A DNA stretch of 64,000 nt from Rhea pennata (lineage: Eukaryota > Chordata > Aves > Rheiformes > Rheidae), in the NCBI RefSeq assembly GCF_028389875.1, contig NC_084673.1, positions 17,211,501 to 17,275,500 on the forward strand. Direction: 5' to 3'. A program made the translations under genes and the position numbers. Of this stretch, positions 48,848 through 63,127 are shown in pieces; positions within the stretch are counted from its first letter, which is position 1; each line of letters starts with the position of its first letter. The notes beneath the pieces are model-generated. The model saw only the letters and a list, made by a program, of their open reading frames with translations. It searched no databases and was not told the DNA's origin.

Positions 48848-48938
48848 ATGGGGCAGAGCGCGGCGCGGGCTCCGCTGCTGCTGGTGGCCGCGCTGCTGGG
48901 GGCGGCCCTGGGCGGGTTCCCCAACACCATCAGCATAG
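48848..48938 (+). CDS. GRIA3: GRIA3 coding exon 1: AMPA receptor subunit GluA3, signal peptide
   Basis: GluA3 is a pore-forming subunit of AMPA-type ionotropic glutamate receptors, which carry fast excitatory current at synapses as tetramers with other GluA subunits. This exon encodes 30 full codons plus one base. They are an Ala/Leu-rich signal peptide (about residues 1-22, with hydrophobic core PLLLVAALLGAAL) and the first mature residues GFPNTISIG, which match the known vertebrate GluA3 mature start. The ATG at 48,848 has purine -3 and G+4, a good initiation context. No in-frame ATG occurs upstream to at least 48,497. Mammalian GluA3 as I remember it has a second methionine six codons earlier, which is absent here. 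The exon ends with ATAG followed by a GTGAGT donor (phase 1). Confidence 0.97.
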
Positions 48939-49599
<661 letters not shown>

Positions 49600-49697
49600 T
49601 AAATACATGCCTTTTAAAAATTATTTCCCTGTTATCCCTGCATTCAGTTTTTCCCTGGTAGCCTGGAGGTATCATTCATAGGATGCAGTGCAACAAA

Positions 49698-49722
49698 TGT
49701 GTGTGTGTGTGTGTGTGTGTGT
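49698..49722. repeat. (TG)12 microsatellite
   Basis: About twelve perfect TG units lie 104 bases after exon 2. GT/TG runs near splice donors can affect splicing or form Z-DNA, but nothing here shows that. Confidence 0.93.
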
Positions 49723-49801
49723 CTACTGACATGCGGTTTAGTGGCTTTGCAGCGTTGTATGATTTAATAATATCTTAGGGAAAGTTCTCTTACCAGTTCT
49801 T

Positions 49802-49812
49802 CCCCCCCCCCC
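49802..49812. repeat. Poly-C tract
   Basis: Eleven C residues follow CTTACCAGTTCTT in intron 2. It is a simple homopolymer. Confidence 0.85.
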
Positions 49813-52800
49813 TTAATTGTTTTACAGAAAAACGACCTGTGTTACTTACGTAGCAGTGTTGTGCAGATGTGATCAGTGAATCCTTGCTGAAGTGACATGC
49901 CTTTTTGCTAAGACTACAGCCTAGCTGTGTGAAACAGCATAACTCGCAAATAATACCACGTAGGAGTAAAACAGAAACGGCTGTTTACAAGTGACCTTGA
50001 GACAGAGCTGGAGGGGCTTACTTGCCTCCTGTACTCTAAAATACTGTTATGTTTTAGATTTTTTTCCTTTCAATGAAAGTCCTGATTAAAAACTGAAGAG
50101 ATTATAAACTGATGAATACCGCTAGATCTGAAGGGAGAGAAGACAGAATCAGGATGTTTAGCACTATGAATAATAGCTTTGCACAAGCAATGCCTAGGTA
50201 CAATTTGAGCCTTTATTACCAAAGAAGGCAAAATAGAACTTTGTTAATGAACTGTGTTAACATGGTGTTAGAAAGAGAAATCCCTTTCTGAAAGACTGGT
50301 GTGTGTGCTGCATTTAAAGAAAGCATTCATTTACCAATTGTAGCTAGTGAATATTCGTTTTGCTGTCTGAACCTTTTACAGTTTTTTTCATAAACCTTTG
50401 AAAACGTATAGTGTCTTATTGAGAGGTAGTTACATACATTTTACAATATACAGAAATATGTATGTATATGATCTAAAGGACCTCTTTAGAGTGTACCAAC
50501 TTTGTATTATAAACAGGATTTCTGTTCACGTAGTCTCAGTATAAGATTTTTTTGAAGATGAAGTACTGTACCAATGTGGAGTCCTGAATATTATTATTTT
50601 TTGTTTTAGAACAATGTTGCCATTTGAATATCCTATTTGTTTATTTTTTTAGGAGGGCTAGAATAATTCTTTTATCTTTCTCCTATATAATATGAAGGTT
50701 AGAAAAGTAGATATCTCGTTCTTCCTAGAATTTCAGATATTTTCTGGGAATTCATGGTTGGCAAACATACAATAAGGAAATATTTGGAGAAATTGTGGGC
50801 TGATGTTCTAACATACCCCCATGTGATTGTTTCTTGTTAGTGCAGCGTCAGAGTTTTTAAAGGAGCTTTGAATTAGGACCTTTAAAATTTTGGGGGGGAG
50901 GTATTTATGTAATATCCAATTAAAATATTCAGTAAAGTGGAAAAAAGAGTAAATAAGTGTGCCTGTACTTTGCATCTTATTTTACTAATCCTATCCTGCC
51001 TCAATAGCTCTTACAACAAACATCTGACTATTAATCCTTAATCAGTGTAATCCCTTCAAGAGGCTGTATCTCAAACATAGTTTCCTAAATATCAATTATA
51101 TGGATTTAAACTAAATACATTAAACTGCTTAGATGATTAATTATTAATTGTCTTTAAAAGTTCTACCAGCACTTTTTCACAGATCCACCAATACAAGTGA
51201 AGCACACTTGTTCAGAGGCAGTCAGTATATTATTTAGTTAGTGTGCTGCTCATCTTCTGATGGCTGATGATTTTTGTCGTTGCTTAGTGAAAGCTATGGC
51301 AATTTAGCAAGATAAGAGTTGGTATTCTGTTGTATTGGGCTACATGTTCCAACAGACATACCACTAATGCAGTAAAATTTGGAGAATTTGAATCTCTGGA
51401 GGAACCTTGGACCAGAGGATACCAACCTATAGTAACCTATTTAAAAATAGCAGATGTGAAAAAAGAAACAGAAGGAAGAAAATGAAAAGGTGACCTTGTC
51501 CATAGCAATGCCAACCATCTAGTTATGCTGTTGGTAGGAAAATAATATAGTGAGTCCAAGTCACCAGTCATTGAGAACAGTTGCTCTTTTCAGATCTGTA
51601 AGCAGTAAGCAGATCAGATCTCTGAGAGTCAGAGTGCGCATACATATCAATGCATGATGAGGAACTAATAGCTCATCACACTACATGGCTAACCTGTAAA
51701 ACGTGCTGGCCTAAATATCCTCACTTCCTAGTGGAGTAGCAGATAATTTCAGGGTGCTGCTGTAGCCACGAAGGAATCCTTTCCACGTTTTTACTTCTAT
51801 TGAAGATGAGCATAAATTGTCTCGAGTGCTGTCACACAACCTTTTGATCGATATTTGCAATTGGCAAGGACCCATATGAGAAACCTGCAGTGACTCTGCC
51901 TGCCTTCACTGGAGAGAGAGGCTGCAGCTGACTTTGTGGTGGGATATGGAAAGAAACTGAAAGGAAATCAGAGAAAGTAGCATGTGTAAGTTGAGCCTAG
52001 CGCCTGTGCTAATCGGTAACCATTAGCTTTTCCCCTTTGCTCTGAAGTGTATGACAGTGACTGTAATAAACGTTCATGTGCGCAGGAACTGAGTGGGGCT
52101 TTGTTCAGGAAAGGCTCATATTCTTACTGTACGACTGCACATCCTGCCTGCTTGGTGCAATCTGGTGCATTCCAGAGGCAGGAAAAAATCTCTTCTGAAG
52201 CATCTTCGTGAGCCAGAAATAAAAAGCCAACCTCTGATGGGGTTGATTTGGCAGTATCCCATGATGAGAGGAAACTTGTTTAGAAGCAAAAAGGAAAAAG
52301 AGGAAAAAAAATCCTGCCCTAAGCCCCTCCCTCTCATTCCCTTTTCAGTTAAATGATGCTCAATCTGATTTCCATGTACAGCCTTTGTATTCCCTGTTTC
52401 ACTGCTAACACTGAGCTTTTCTATGTATTTAATTTACACTACTTATACACACATGTGTGCACACGCATATGGTATTCATTCACTCTCTATTTATCTACTC
52501 GCCTGTTTATTTAGCTAAGTGATACCTTCACAGAAAGTAAGTGCAAACACAAGTGAAAATTCCAGTGTATTTAAAGGTGAATTAAAGTTTTTTTTGTTGG
52601 CTTTGAGGGTTTATTCATCTCTTAAAATATGCAGCTCTGTCATTAGAGAAAACAAAAAGGAAAAAGTTAACTTGAGGTGCATATGGATAAAATGAAGTAA
52701 ATCATGAATGGCGTATCTTTCCTTCAAAATTGCTCACAAAGGGAGGGAGCTGTCTTTTTCAAAATGTTAAGAGTTTAACAGCTCAAAATCATCAGTCAAG

Positions 52801-55800
52801 CATTCTTCACGTTTTTATTATAACCTCTGATGGAGAGTGTTAGTATTAATGTAGAACTATGCGTACAGATCTGTAGATCATATTCCCTAGAAATAACCCA
52901 TGTATGTCTTTCTGCTCTGCACTTGTAGTAGTGCACTATACTAACACTGCTCTAGCCTCTGCAGTGTCAGCTCATTAGCACACAGATCTCATATTCCCTC
53001 TCTGCACTGTCATTGCAAAAAATTGCTGTTGTACACCTCTACAGCCAACAAATGTGCTCTTGGATTATGTACAATTTCTGAGAAATATTTAGAAAACCAA
53101 ACTCAATCTTACAGATAATCTCCATGGAATTTCTCAAAAGAAAGCATTAGTTTTTGTTAAAAATCTGTTGATCATGTAGTGATAGTGGTGGGATGTGTAC
53201 AGGAAAAAAGGGACTTCTGATTGCAGAATCTAATTAATCTACAGGCAGATTCTTTCTCTCTGCTAAGCCTAACCTATCAGCTGTAAATTCTTGTCCCATT
53301 AATTTTTTAAATTCATTTCTCATGTATCTTCCTAACCCAGAAGGGTCTTTTTTTATATTATACCAAATTTTGGTGTATAGGTTTTTTTCTTCTCTCTGCC
53401 CCACAGGCACTTGTTCTCTGAGAAATGAAAGAGGGAAAATATAATCACGTAGTTACCTTAAGTTGCTAAAATCCTTTAACTGTTTGGGCACTTTCTTGAG
53501 GGTTTCAGAATTCTACCTTCCTCAGAAAATTATTCTCTATCATCCTTGTTCTCCTTGTGCTTATTCTTTAAAATTAATCTAAGATGGTTTTAATGAAAGA
53601 AATGTCTGATTTTTGTTCTGAGAAGGTTTCAAATATGATACCACAGGGCTGGTGTTGGATAATTTTTCCAGTTTAACTGTATTTATTCCCTTTCCTGACA
53701 CACAGGCTCATATGTATATGCTCATGTATGTGTGCACACATGCACGCACACACTTTATCCCTAGGTGCTGCTCAGCATTTCTTTTTGCCAGTGGGCAGAT
53801 AATTTGCTTCCCTTGCATCTGTGTAGTCTTGTCCAGCTGGCAAAGGACACTGATGCTGAAAGTGGTCAGCTCCCTGGTGCCAAAAGCATAAGCATGTCTC
53901 TCTGAAAGTCTTGCCGAGTTTAGGCCATACACTGGTGGTTTTGCCTGAATAAAGACCACAGGGTAAGTGCCTACCTCTCAATAAAACATGCACCATGGTT
54001 TCTCTAAGCATTCTGTGGTAAAACACCTGGAAACGTGCTCTCCTCACAACTCTGTGCATTACTCATCCGAAAAATGCCTTTGATCCTATGGAACTTCCTC
54101 AAATGTTGCAAGTTACTGCTGTGTAAGAAAGAAAATAAGCTGTTTTTAGCTCAGGAATCAAAGTTTTTGCGATTTTGGGATAGATGGAAAAGTGAAATAA
54201 GATATTTTTCCATTAAAGCTGGTCCACACTTCTTGCAAACCAGATGAATTGTTGTTAAACTGAATGTGGTCTTGATGCTACTAATAGCACCCATATTACT
54301 TCAAATTTATAATTTAAAGGGTTTCTTTATTTTAAAATAAGCTGAATCCTCTTTTCTCCTATGCTACATATATATGCATTTACATACTGTTTAGGTGTTA
54401 TGATTATACTTAACTCCATATTTATTATATGGACACTCTTATGAAGTTCACTGAATGAGTGGAGAGTAAAGCACTATGCAGAGAGCCATTTCCTTGTTTA
54501 ATTTCAGAGAGATTTTGTGCTGATCTAGAGATCAATTCATGCTCTTTCTTAGATAGCAGTGGGCCTGCAGAACCTATTGGACTGTTAACATGAGTTGGAG
54601 AGCTACTAATTAACTCCAAATCCTAACAAAATGTGTAACAGCTGTAGTCCACTTCCAGAAGGAAATGGAGTTGCTGTGATGGGAAACTAGCATGCCACAG
54701 TAGCTTTTAACACCAACAGTGTGCAGTCTCAGGAACTGTTCAAGAGCTATAGAAGATGGCAGGTTTCTTTCTCTTGGGTTCACTGTGCACTGAGTCTGTC
54801 CCGGTAGTGTCTGGGAGGTAGGAGGCCAGTCCGCTACAAGTGTAGGTTTGTTATGCAAGACAGTGTGAAGTGAAAAGTTGGAGAGGGAGCTGGTGTATCT
54901 TTAATGGTTTTTATTTTTGGCACAATCCAACAACTTAACATTTTTCCACCTAAAGTACATATTTTGTCATTACTCCTTTTGGAATGCTAATTGTTTTAGT
55001 TAGACATGCTTACAAGTTCTGGAATATGTTATTTTAAAGCAGCAGCTGTTTATTTTTATAGTTCAATTTCAAATCAGACAGTATCATTGAAAACTGTGGT
55101 ACCCTTATTGTGGGAAAGATGTTTATGTTGGTTTCATGTTTGGTATTCAAGGTACTGCCAAGGATCAGTAATTTTTATTCTGTACAATATAAGGCCTGCC
55201 TTCTAAGGCAGCTTCATAAGACAACCTAAAAACTCCGTACCTATTGTCATGAGGCTTAAATTTGCTACACGAGGGCTTGTACCTCCATTAGAACAATGTA
55301 GCAGTCTAAAAATAGAAAGCTAAAAATGATTGATCTAGATCAAACTAGTTTTATAGAAACTGTCTAATGATCACTGTAGTGAAGCAACTTATTCTTTCAG
55401 AAGTATGTGTTGTGTTTCCCATCAGAGGCAAATGTATGCATCTCTCAGTTATTACCTGCTTTATATTACTGTTGAACTTTAGAGTATCAAATGCCTTAGA
55501 AACCTTGAACTTGAAAACATCTTTGAGTTTTTAATTTGCAGTCATTCTATGAGGACTCTGAATAAGAGGCTTGTGTTCAGATGTTTGTAGGTATTGCAGT
55601 GCAGATGTTAACACCTATCACAGAGCTTCACAATATGTATTCTGGAGTGACTGTATTTCAGTGAGTCTGGAAATAGTTCTGTAGTATTTCATTTACCAGT
55701 GTGTACTTATATGTGAAACATTCAAAGACAGTGTGTGCCTTTCTCAAGATGTAATCCTCATGAGTAAAACCATCACAGAGAAAAAGGAGATAACGTTTCT

Positions 55801-58800
55801 GTGTGAAAAAGAAGAGAATGAAGGAAGAAATTATGCCAATGCCTCCATCTAGCAGTCAATCCTGCCTGTCTTTCTGGTGAATTCTGAGGTGCTGAGTCTT
55901 GTTTCCTCTTCTTCCTAACCGCTTCTAAAATAGCAAGTGGCAATGTGCAGCTATCACACAGACACTAATAGGAGGCACAGAGGCCCTTATACATGTGGAT
56001 CAACCTGCAGGAACACTGCGATGCAGGTAACTTGCCCAGGCACTTGTAAAAAGGATGAATTGCACTCCTAGAGTTGGATAAGTGAACACTTTTCTGCTGA
56101 AATGGAGTGACCTATCAGATCACTTGTGTGTAATTACTAGACTATTTGGACATTTCAGATATGCTCAAAGTTGCTTTTATTTTTTTCAAAAACAATTTAC
56201 GCATTCACTTTCAGACTACTTGTAAGTTCTGCAATTGCATTTGGGTGACTGGTCTTTGCCCTTGTGTTGGTCTTGTATTCATTAGGGTTTAGTCAAAAGT
56301 GATGTTTGAAATTCTGATCAGGAATGGGGGACAAGTGTAGGGCTGCACCGTGATTCCACTTGTCATGAGTACTTTTTAATAAAATAACTATTTTAGAAAT
56401 GCTATCTGGAAATGTATATTCACTGTCTGATGATATATATTCCATGTATACTTCACCCCCTGCATATTTCATTATTTTTCACTGAGCTGTGGAGTGGTGC
56501 TTGCTGCCATCAGTAGTTTTGCCCTGTGCAAACATCTAGCATTTGGCCACAAGTTGTATGGTCAAGGGATTAATCATTGGAAATCATTGGCTCTTCTGCT
56601 GGCTTTTACTATGATTTGGAGTAAATAAATTGATCATTTTTAGTAGCATAGTTTTGCCGTCTCTTATGCAAGGGTAATACAATTTACCTACAATGACAGA
56701 TGTTGAAGGACTGTTTGCAGTGAAAAACTTGGAAAGCCTTGGCAAGAAGGGCCTCTTCCATTTTATTGATCACTTCTTTCATACCTCACCCTTCCTTTGG
56801 ATAAATAATTAAAACAACTCTTAATGCTTCTGAAAAACAAATAAAATAGCACTTACTAATTTGCTGTGCTTGCCAGAAGACGATGTGCGTTCCTGCTGAT
56901 GAACCTAGGAGAACATGTTGCAGCTGTACAAAAAGCTAATCTGTCACTTGAGAAAAGAGGCTCAGCTCTTCACCTGAGATAAGCAAACAAGAACTTGTTG
57001 GAAAGAAAACAAGTTCAATATTAAGAAGTTCTTTGCCTCCTGTACATCCTGTATCTTTGTAATAAGTGTAGTTTACGCTTCTACAACACAGCATTTGCCT
57101 GACTTTTGCTTACCTGATCCACACTGGGGCTGCTTATTTGAGTGGTGGGAGAAAGAAATGCCTTCAGTTGAAGCAGAACTGCCTGTTGGCTTCTCGCAGT
57201 GAGGCTTGTAGGACACGATGTAATTTGAGTCTCACAGCAGCTAACTTTCCCAAGAGATATGGGGCAGTGCATTTAAGGGATTGTTGCCTTCTCTAATTTC
57301 TGTGTCTGACTTCCATTTCACAGATCCTAGTCAGAGAGAGGTGCTGCAGTTCCTTTTCTGAACGCAACTCAGACTTTGAATCCTCTGATGTTTTCTAGAG
57401 AAAGCAGCATATGTTAGTCTAGCACCAATTTCTGAAGAGTTACTACTCAGCGGCTGGCTTTTGCCAGTTAGCATCTGCAGCAGCTAATGTGAGTAGTACT
57501 GAGTTCCTGATGATCACCTTTGTAAGTGGCACTGCAGTGTATCTAAGGCAAATGGTGGACATGAGCTTGCTAATACTTTATGTTATAGGAGAAGGCAGTC
57601 AGACTTAACTCAAAGTTCCATTTAAAGCATGATAACTAGACAGCTGAGAGATAGGGAAGTTATACAGCAGAAATCAGGAAAATCTAGTCTTACAGTCCTT
57701 TTCGAAAGTCAGTGGTAAAACTCACCCTAACCTGTACTGAAGGTTTAAGGGACCCCACAGAAAAGAGAACATTGATCCAAGTTGCTAAAAAGAAGATTTG
57801 GAATCCAGTCCTATAAATCCCTGGGTGCCTTCAACGCTCGACTTTGTCCCTCCTGAGCTCTGTAAGAGTGCGTTGGTCTCAGGAGATACTGAGTGCCAGT
57901 GTCTTTTAATTACTATTTTCAAGCAGAGGCTACTTGCTTTTTTTTCAAATAGTTAGCCATGTTCATGTGAAGAATCACAGGCTTGCTGCATCCTGACACA
58001 TCTTCATTGGTCTTTGAATCCTGCTGTGAATGCCAAAATCCTTAAAACACCTTTAGGGGGTCAGAGGGGAAGGTGGCTCGGAGAGAAATGGTAATTGATT
58101 AGTTTTCTTCAGGTAATGAACTTTCCGTAGCTTCCCGACATGAGAACCTGAGATGAAGTTATTTTTTTTTATCAGCTTTTGGATCTTGAGTCTTCTGAGG
58201 TTTTATTACTAATGTCCCCAAATTTGGATTCTAATAGTCTGATGGTGAGGAACTCAAGTTCATATGCACTGTTGTTTCTCAGCAGATAGGTGAGAGCTAA
58301 TTAGTGTCCATTGATTTGCAAAGGACTGACCCAGGGGTCTAACCCCGCATTGAATCTAAGGGGATTCTAAATTGTCTTGGAAGTTTAATGTACTCGACCA
58401 TCTTTCTTCAAAGTGTTTATGCTGTGGTCTGGTGGCATCACCAGAGCAACTTTGCTGCCATCTCTGCAGTCATGTCAAAAGCAGCTGGACCTGAGGTAAT
58501 AATAAATGACTAAGTAGTCAGCATAATATCTGCTATCCTACTTTTAATTTCCTTTTTGAAATGCTGTTTTCTAGGACAGTTTATTTATAACTTCTTGATA
58601 AATATAAAACAGTACTAAAGAAAAACTGGACATGATCTTGCTAGCTAATCCTATTTCAGTCATGCCAGCAGAGTGATTCTCACCTCTATTGGACACAACT
58701 AATGGCAGTTCTCATATGTACGTTGAGCACTTCGTACAGTTTCAGACCATGTTCCTCCATAGTGCCATTATCTCACTGCCGTTCTGTGTATCCTAGAAGG

Positions 58801-61800
58801 GAATGTCTATCCCAGAACATCACATTGCATGATTTCAAAAAGACGTGATTGAAAATGATAGGAGCTGTGTAAATTACTAATCTTTCAGTTCAGATGGAGT
58901 TCCAAAAAGATTTTAAAGATCAGTTTGGGATTGACCAGAAAGTCACTTAAATAGTGAATTAAATACAATGGCTTTTTTAATTGTTTCGGACTTCAAAAAT
59001 TCGTTCAGTTCCAGCTGAAGCCAAATTTTATTTTGGAGATGATGATTTTTGGGGGGCCGTATACCTTTTTCCTGACAGAAAGAGTTTAGTGAAGCACATA
59101 AAATGTTTCTGCAGACATGAATCTGCCTTTTTCAATGTAAGGGTATATAGATGATGGATGTGAAAAACTTTTTGTATGCGTTTTGGCTCACTGCATTTTC
59201 AGGAATGTAGCACAAGCTGTTTGTGATGGATTTTATGGACTAGCAATTTTTATCGGTTAAAAGGCATGCTATACGTACTTTATACAATCTACAGCCCCTT
59301 ACTTTATTACCTGACGAGGCAGTGAGATGACTCCAGAATTGGTCAGAATGAGACCAATTTACTCTCCATGAAGTTTTCTAGGATTCTACTTTGGCAGTTC
59401 CAGGTGCATGAGTTACCTTGTTTGAAGCATGAATCAGTATAGCTGTACTATATGCAGTGTAGTGGATGTACCAATATTTTCTACAAACATAATGTCCTAT
59501 TTCAAAAATTCATATGCAAGAGATGAGCTTTACTACCCCTTGTATTTTGTGTAACATGAAAAGAAATCACAAGCAGTGATGCATAGTTGTGTGTCTCTGC
59601 AGTGACCACTAACACCTAAATGTTTTAGTGTTTCATTGCTCTGCTCTAATAGGAAAAAAAGCCTTTTCATATGACATTAGGTAAACGTGGGAAGTCAAGA
59701 TTCATGACAAAGTCTTATTCTGATCCGATTTACACAAGAATAAATTTGGGGGAGCCTTGTGGGACTTCAGAGGAGTGAAGCCATTAGAGTAGAGCAGGAT
59801 AAAAACAGAGCGGTCCATCGTAGGGTGTTCCTGACTGAGCGTATGGCTAAGCAAAGGGTGTGGGAACTAGGGCAGCCGTGGTTCCTCAGAGAAACTCAAA
59901 GGTTCTTCATCAGTAGGCCACCTTGCCTCCTCAGCTATCCAGGTGGTCCATATCTCTGACTTCAGTAACTAAATTTCAAGCCCCCTTGAATACCCCCTTG
60001 TTTAATGTTGCACATATTTCCACTCAGAGCTTTGGGAAGTTTAACAAAATGTTCACGTTCAGCAGAAATAGGTGTCCCTTTATAAATGATGCTGAATATC
60101 TCCGAAGTATCTGTAATAGACTGCGTAGAGCAGAATTTGCCAAGGGAAGATTTTGTTTCTCAAATGAAACAAAACAGAGTAAATCAAATAGTCTCTAGTG
60201 CGAAGTGCTGACCTTGCTTTTAGCAGGGGACACTTATGCCATCTACATGTCTCAAATTTTCATTTTTCTTTTTTCCTGTTTTCCTGCCCGCCATACGTAT
60301 TTTTCTAGCTCTGATCCTTTCACTACTCTTCTATTTTTCTCTGCATCCACTTATGGGTTTTGCAGTTCTTTTGTGAATAGAGACTTTGACGTTAAAGGAA
60401 GAGCATAGACTTCTCTGTGAAATTTAACTCATTGCTTCCTTTACCTACTTGGATAAATAGTGATAGTGCATACTGAAAAAGATGCCACCTTTTTTCTGAG
60501 GCACTCTATAGCTAATCCAAAAAAACTCACTGGCAAAACAGGGTCCTTTGGCTGAAGCACAAAGCTAGCATTTTAGCCTATTATCTGTAAAAATACCCTG
60601 TTATTTTTCATGAATAGTGAACCTATCATGAATAGTGATGCTGCTAACCCCCGCATCCTGGTGAGATTCCAGCTTGGATCATTATCAACATAAACCACTT
60701 ATCTGAATGAAGCTTCCAGGAGAATAAATTATCTGCACTTCCTGTCTTAAATTCTTATTGTGGTGTTCTGCAGCGTTAGCCTTTCTTTCATATAAGATGC
60801 CTTTCAGATTTGAGTTGAGGCAATCTCTGCATACGCTGGAGAATACAATTGGATATTAAAGTATATTTTCCCTGCAGGCCTTTCTGAAAAGATTTTATGC
60901 TTCCTTGATAATGTCTGGAGATTCCCTGTGTTAATAAGAATTGTTTTGTTAATTGCTTCCAGAGTCTACTGTTCTGGAATACTCTGCATTAATCAGGATC
61001 TTTGCATGAATTTAAAAATGGTATTTTTCTTGACAAAATTGCAAGCAGGATTAATATGATTCCTCCTTTTTATTATGTGGTCCCTAAAAATGTTTATATC
61101 AGCTCTGTCTATGCCAGGGTTGATTGCTGGATTGAATTCAATTTATTGCAGGGTTCTCTTTAAGGGGATTAAAATGTTCTGGACAGTAACTTACTCCTTG
61201 ATTACTAATTCTGTTCTGAAGAAGGTAGGGTAAGCTGCATGTAATATATGAATTTATCATTTCGGATTCTCAGAAATTCAGCTGTAGAATTCGGTGTAGG
61301 GGAATGCGCTTGCAAAAAGTACCGAAAAGTCCCAAAGGCAGGAAACTTTATTCTGCAGAATAGGTGTAGGAAGGGCACTAGCAGTTTGAGATTCTGCCAT
61401 ACTATCCTGCCAGTCTTTTCTGGATGAAAAATGCTATAGAAGTGTAAAGGATTAAGATCAAACTTCCTGGAGGTTCAGTACTCTCCATGACTTTGTTCTG
61501 CATGAGAGAGAAGGGCCTGCAGTTCATATGCTGCCCACTGGCTTCTCTGCTGAGCCTTCCAAGCAAAGGGTCAACTAGGGCCCATCGCGGGAGGGTGGCT
61601 CTCTTACAAAGGCCAGCATCCACTACGAACTGTTCAGTGAAGCTGTCATTAGGGACTTTTCATTAGCTAGCAGCACAGGCTGATATTAATCATTTACCTG
61701 AAACAGAAAGACTTCATTTGACCAGTTTAGCTGTCTTCCTACCCAGTTTGTTCAGGGTCTTTTGTGACAGATTCCCACTTTAGCTCTGGTCGAGAGAAGT

Positions 61801-62990
61801 ATACAGTACGGTGCTGCAGTGATTACAGTTGCAGGAGTGTAGAGATTTATTCCCGATATAGGGGGGAGGGGAGGGAAGCATCCACTCTGAAACAGTGATG
61901 ATCAAAACCAATAAAGAACTGGAGCTTGGTCAGCTCACTCATTCTCAAAGAACTGGCTTTTCTTTATGACTGTCCCACGGACAATTTTGCTTTAAAAGTA
62001 TAATAAACACTTTCATTTTAAAACAGCCATTGACTTTCTCTTTGCAAAGTCAGCCTCCATGGTACAGCTCCTCTTACTCCTCTGAGGCATAGAGGCACCA
62101 ACAGGGTTGTGAGCTTCCACTGTTTGTCCAGTGTTGTCCTTTGAAGGGAGTTAACGGTTAATGTCATTAATCCTTTCACTGATGGTCCTCATGCTGGAAA
62201 CAGCCCACTGAAATGCTTTCTTGGCATGGCTGGATATGTTAATTTTGTCTCCACGTATTATATGACAATAAGCTTGTAAATTGGATAATGCTGCAACTTA
62301 GTGATTGTTTTAATTGCCACCATATAAATATTGTTGGCAACAGGCTGTAAGAATGAAAAGTGATTGTTTATGGTTATGGATGGAACCATACGACTCTTCA
62401 GACCTGGTCCAGCAGCAGTTTGGTTACCTAGACAGTTTATTCAAAGGACCCAGACATTTCTGCAGAGCTCATCTGGAGGAGTTTCTGTGCGGTGTTACAC
62501 TCTGAAGGAAAGAGTTGAGGTGACGGAGGCTTTGGCTTCGGTTCCTGGGCATCTGCAACAAAAACTGCTGCAGTCCTATGGTGTATTGAGCTCTCTGCAG
62601 TGATGTCTCATGGCAGCACAAATCTTACCTTGAAGCAAATGAGTGCCAATTCTAGCTCCTTGGGAAAACTGGTCATCCCTCTGTCTCCCTCTGGAGCACA
62701 CGCCAGGGAATTTGATTCCTTACTAATAGGTAAAAATATGGTAGAAAACCTCAGTAAGTCCCGATGAGTTAGGAGTTCTTCCTGCAGAGAAGAAATATAT
62801 TCATAGCCTCAGTTGTGGAGACCCTCTGATCCCCAGGCTTATAGGGTGGGAAGCAGTGTTGCCGTGATGGATCACAGGCCCAACAAGATTGCCAGGGAGA
62901 AACAGTCACTTCAACTAGACTGAATGGATCTCTTTCTCAGTGTGGGGATTTGGAAGTTTTCTTTGGGATCTGGACTTGGCAGAGGAGTGG

Positions 62991-63017
62991 TTTTTTTTTG
63001 TTTTTTTTTTTTTTTTT
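62991..63017. repeat. Poly-T tract interrupted by one G
   Basis: Nine T, one G and seventeen T residues. No attached element body is recognised. Confidence 0.85.
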
Positions 63018-63102
63018 CCCCTTTAGTCAACTGTCTTTAATCCTTTTCCTGTGATTTCTTCTCCTGCCTTGCTTTCAACAGATGGGAGCAGATAGATCAT
63101 GA

Positions 63103-63127
63103 TTTTTTTTTTTTTAAAAAAAAAAAA
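63103..63127. repeat. T13A12 homopolymer palindrome
   Basis: Thirteen T are followed directly by twelve A. This makes a near-perfect self-complementary block in GRIA3 intron 2. It may also be an assembly-sensitive site. Confidence 0.85.
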
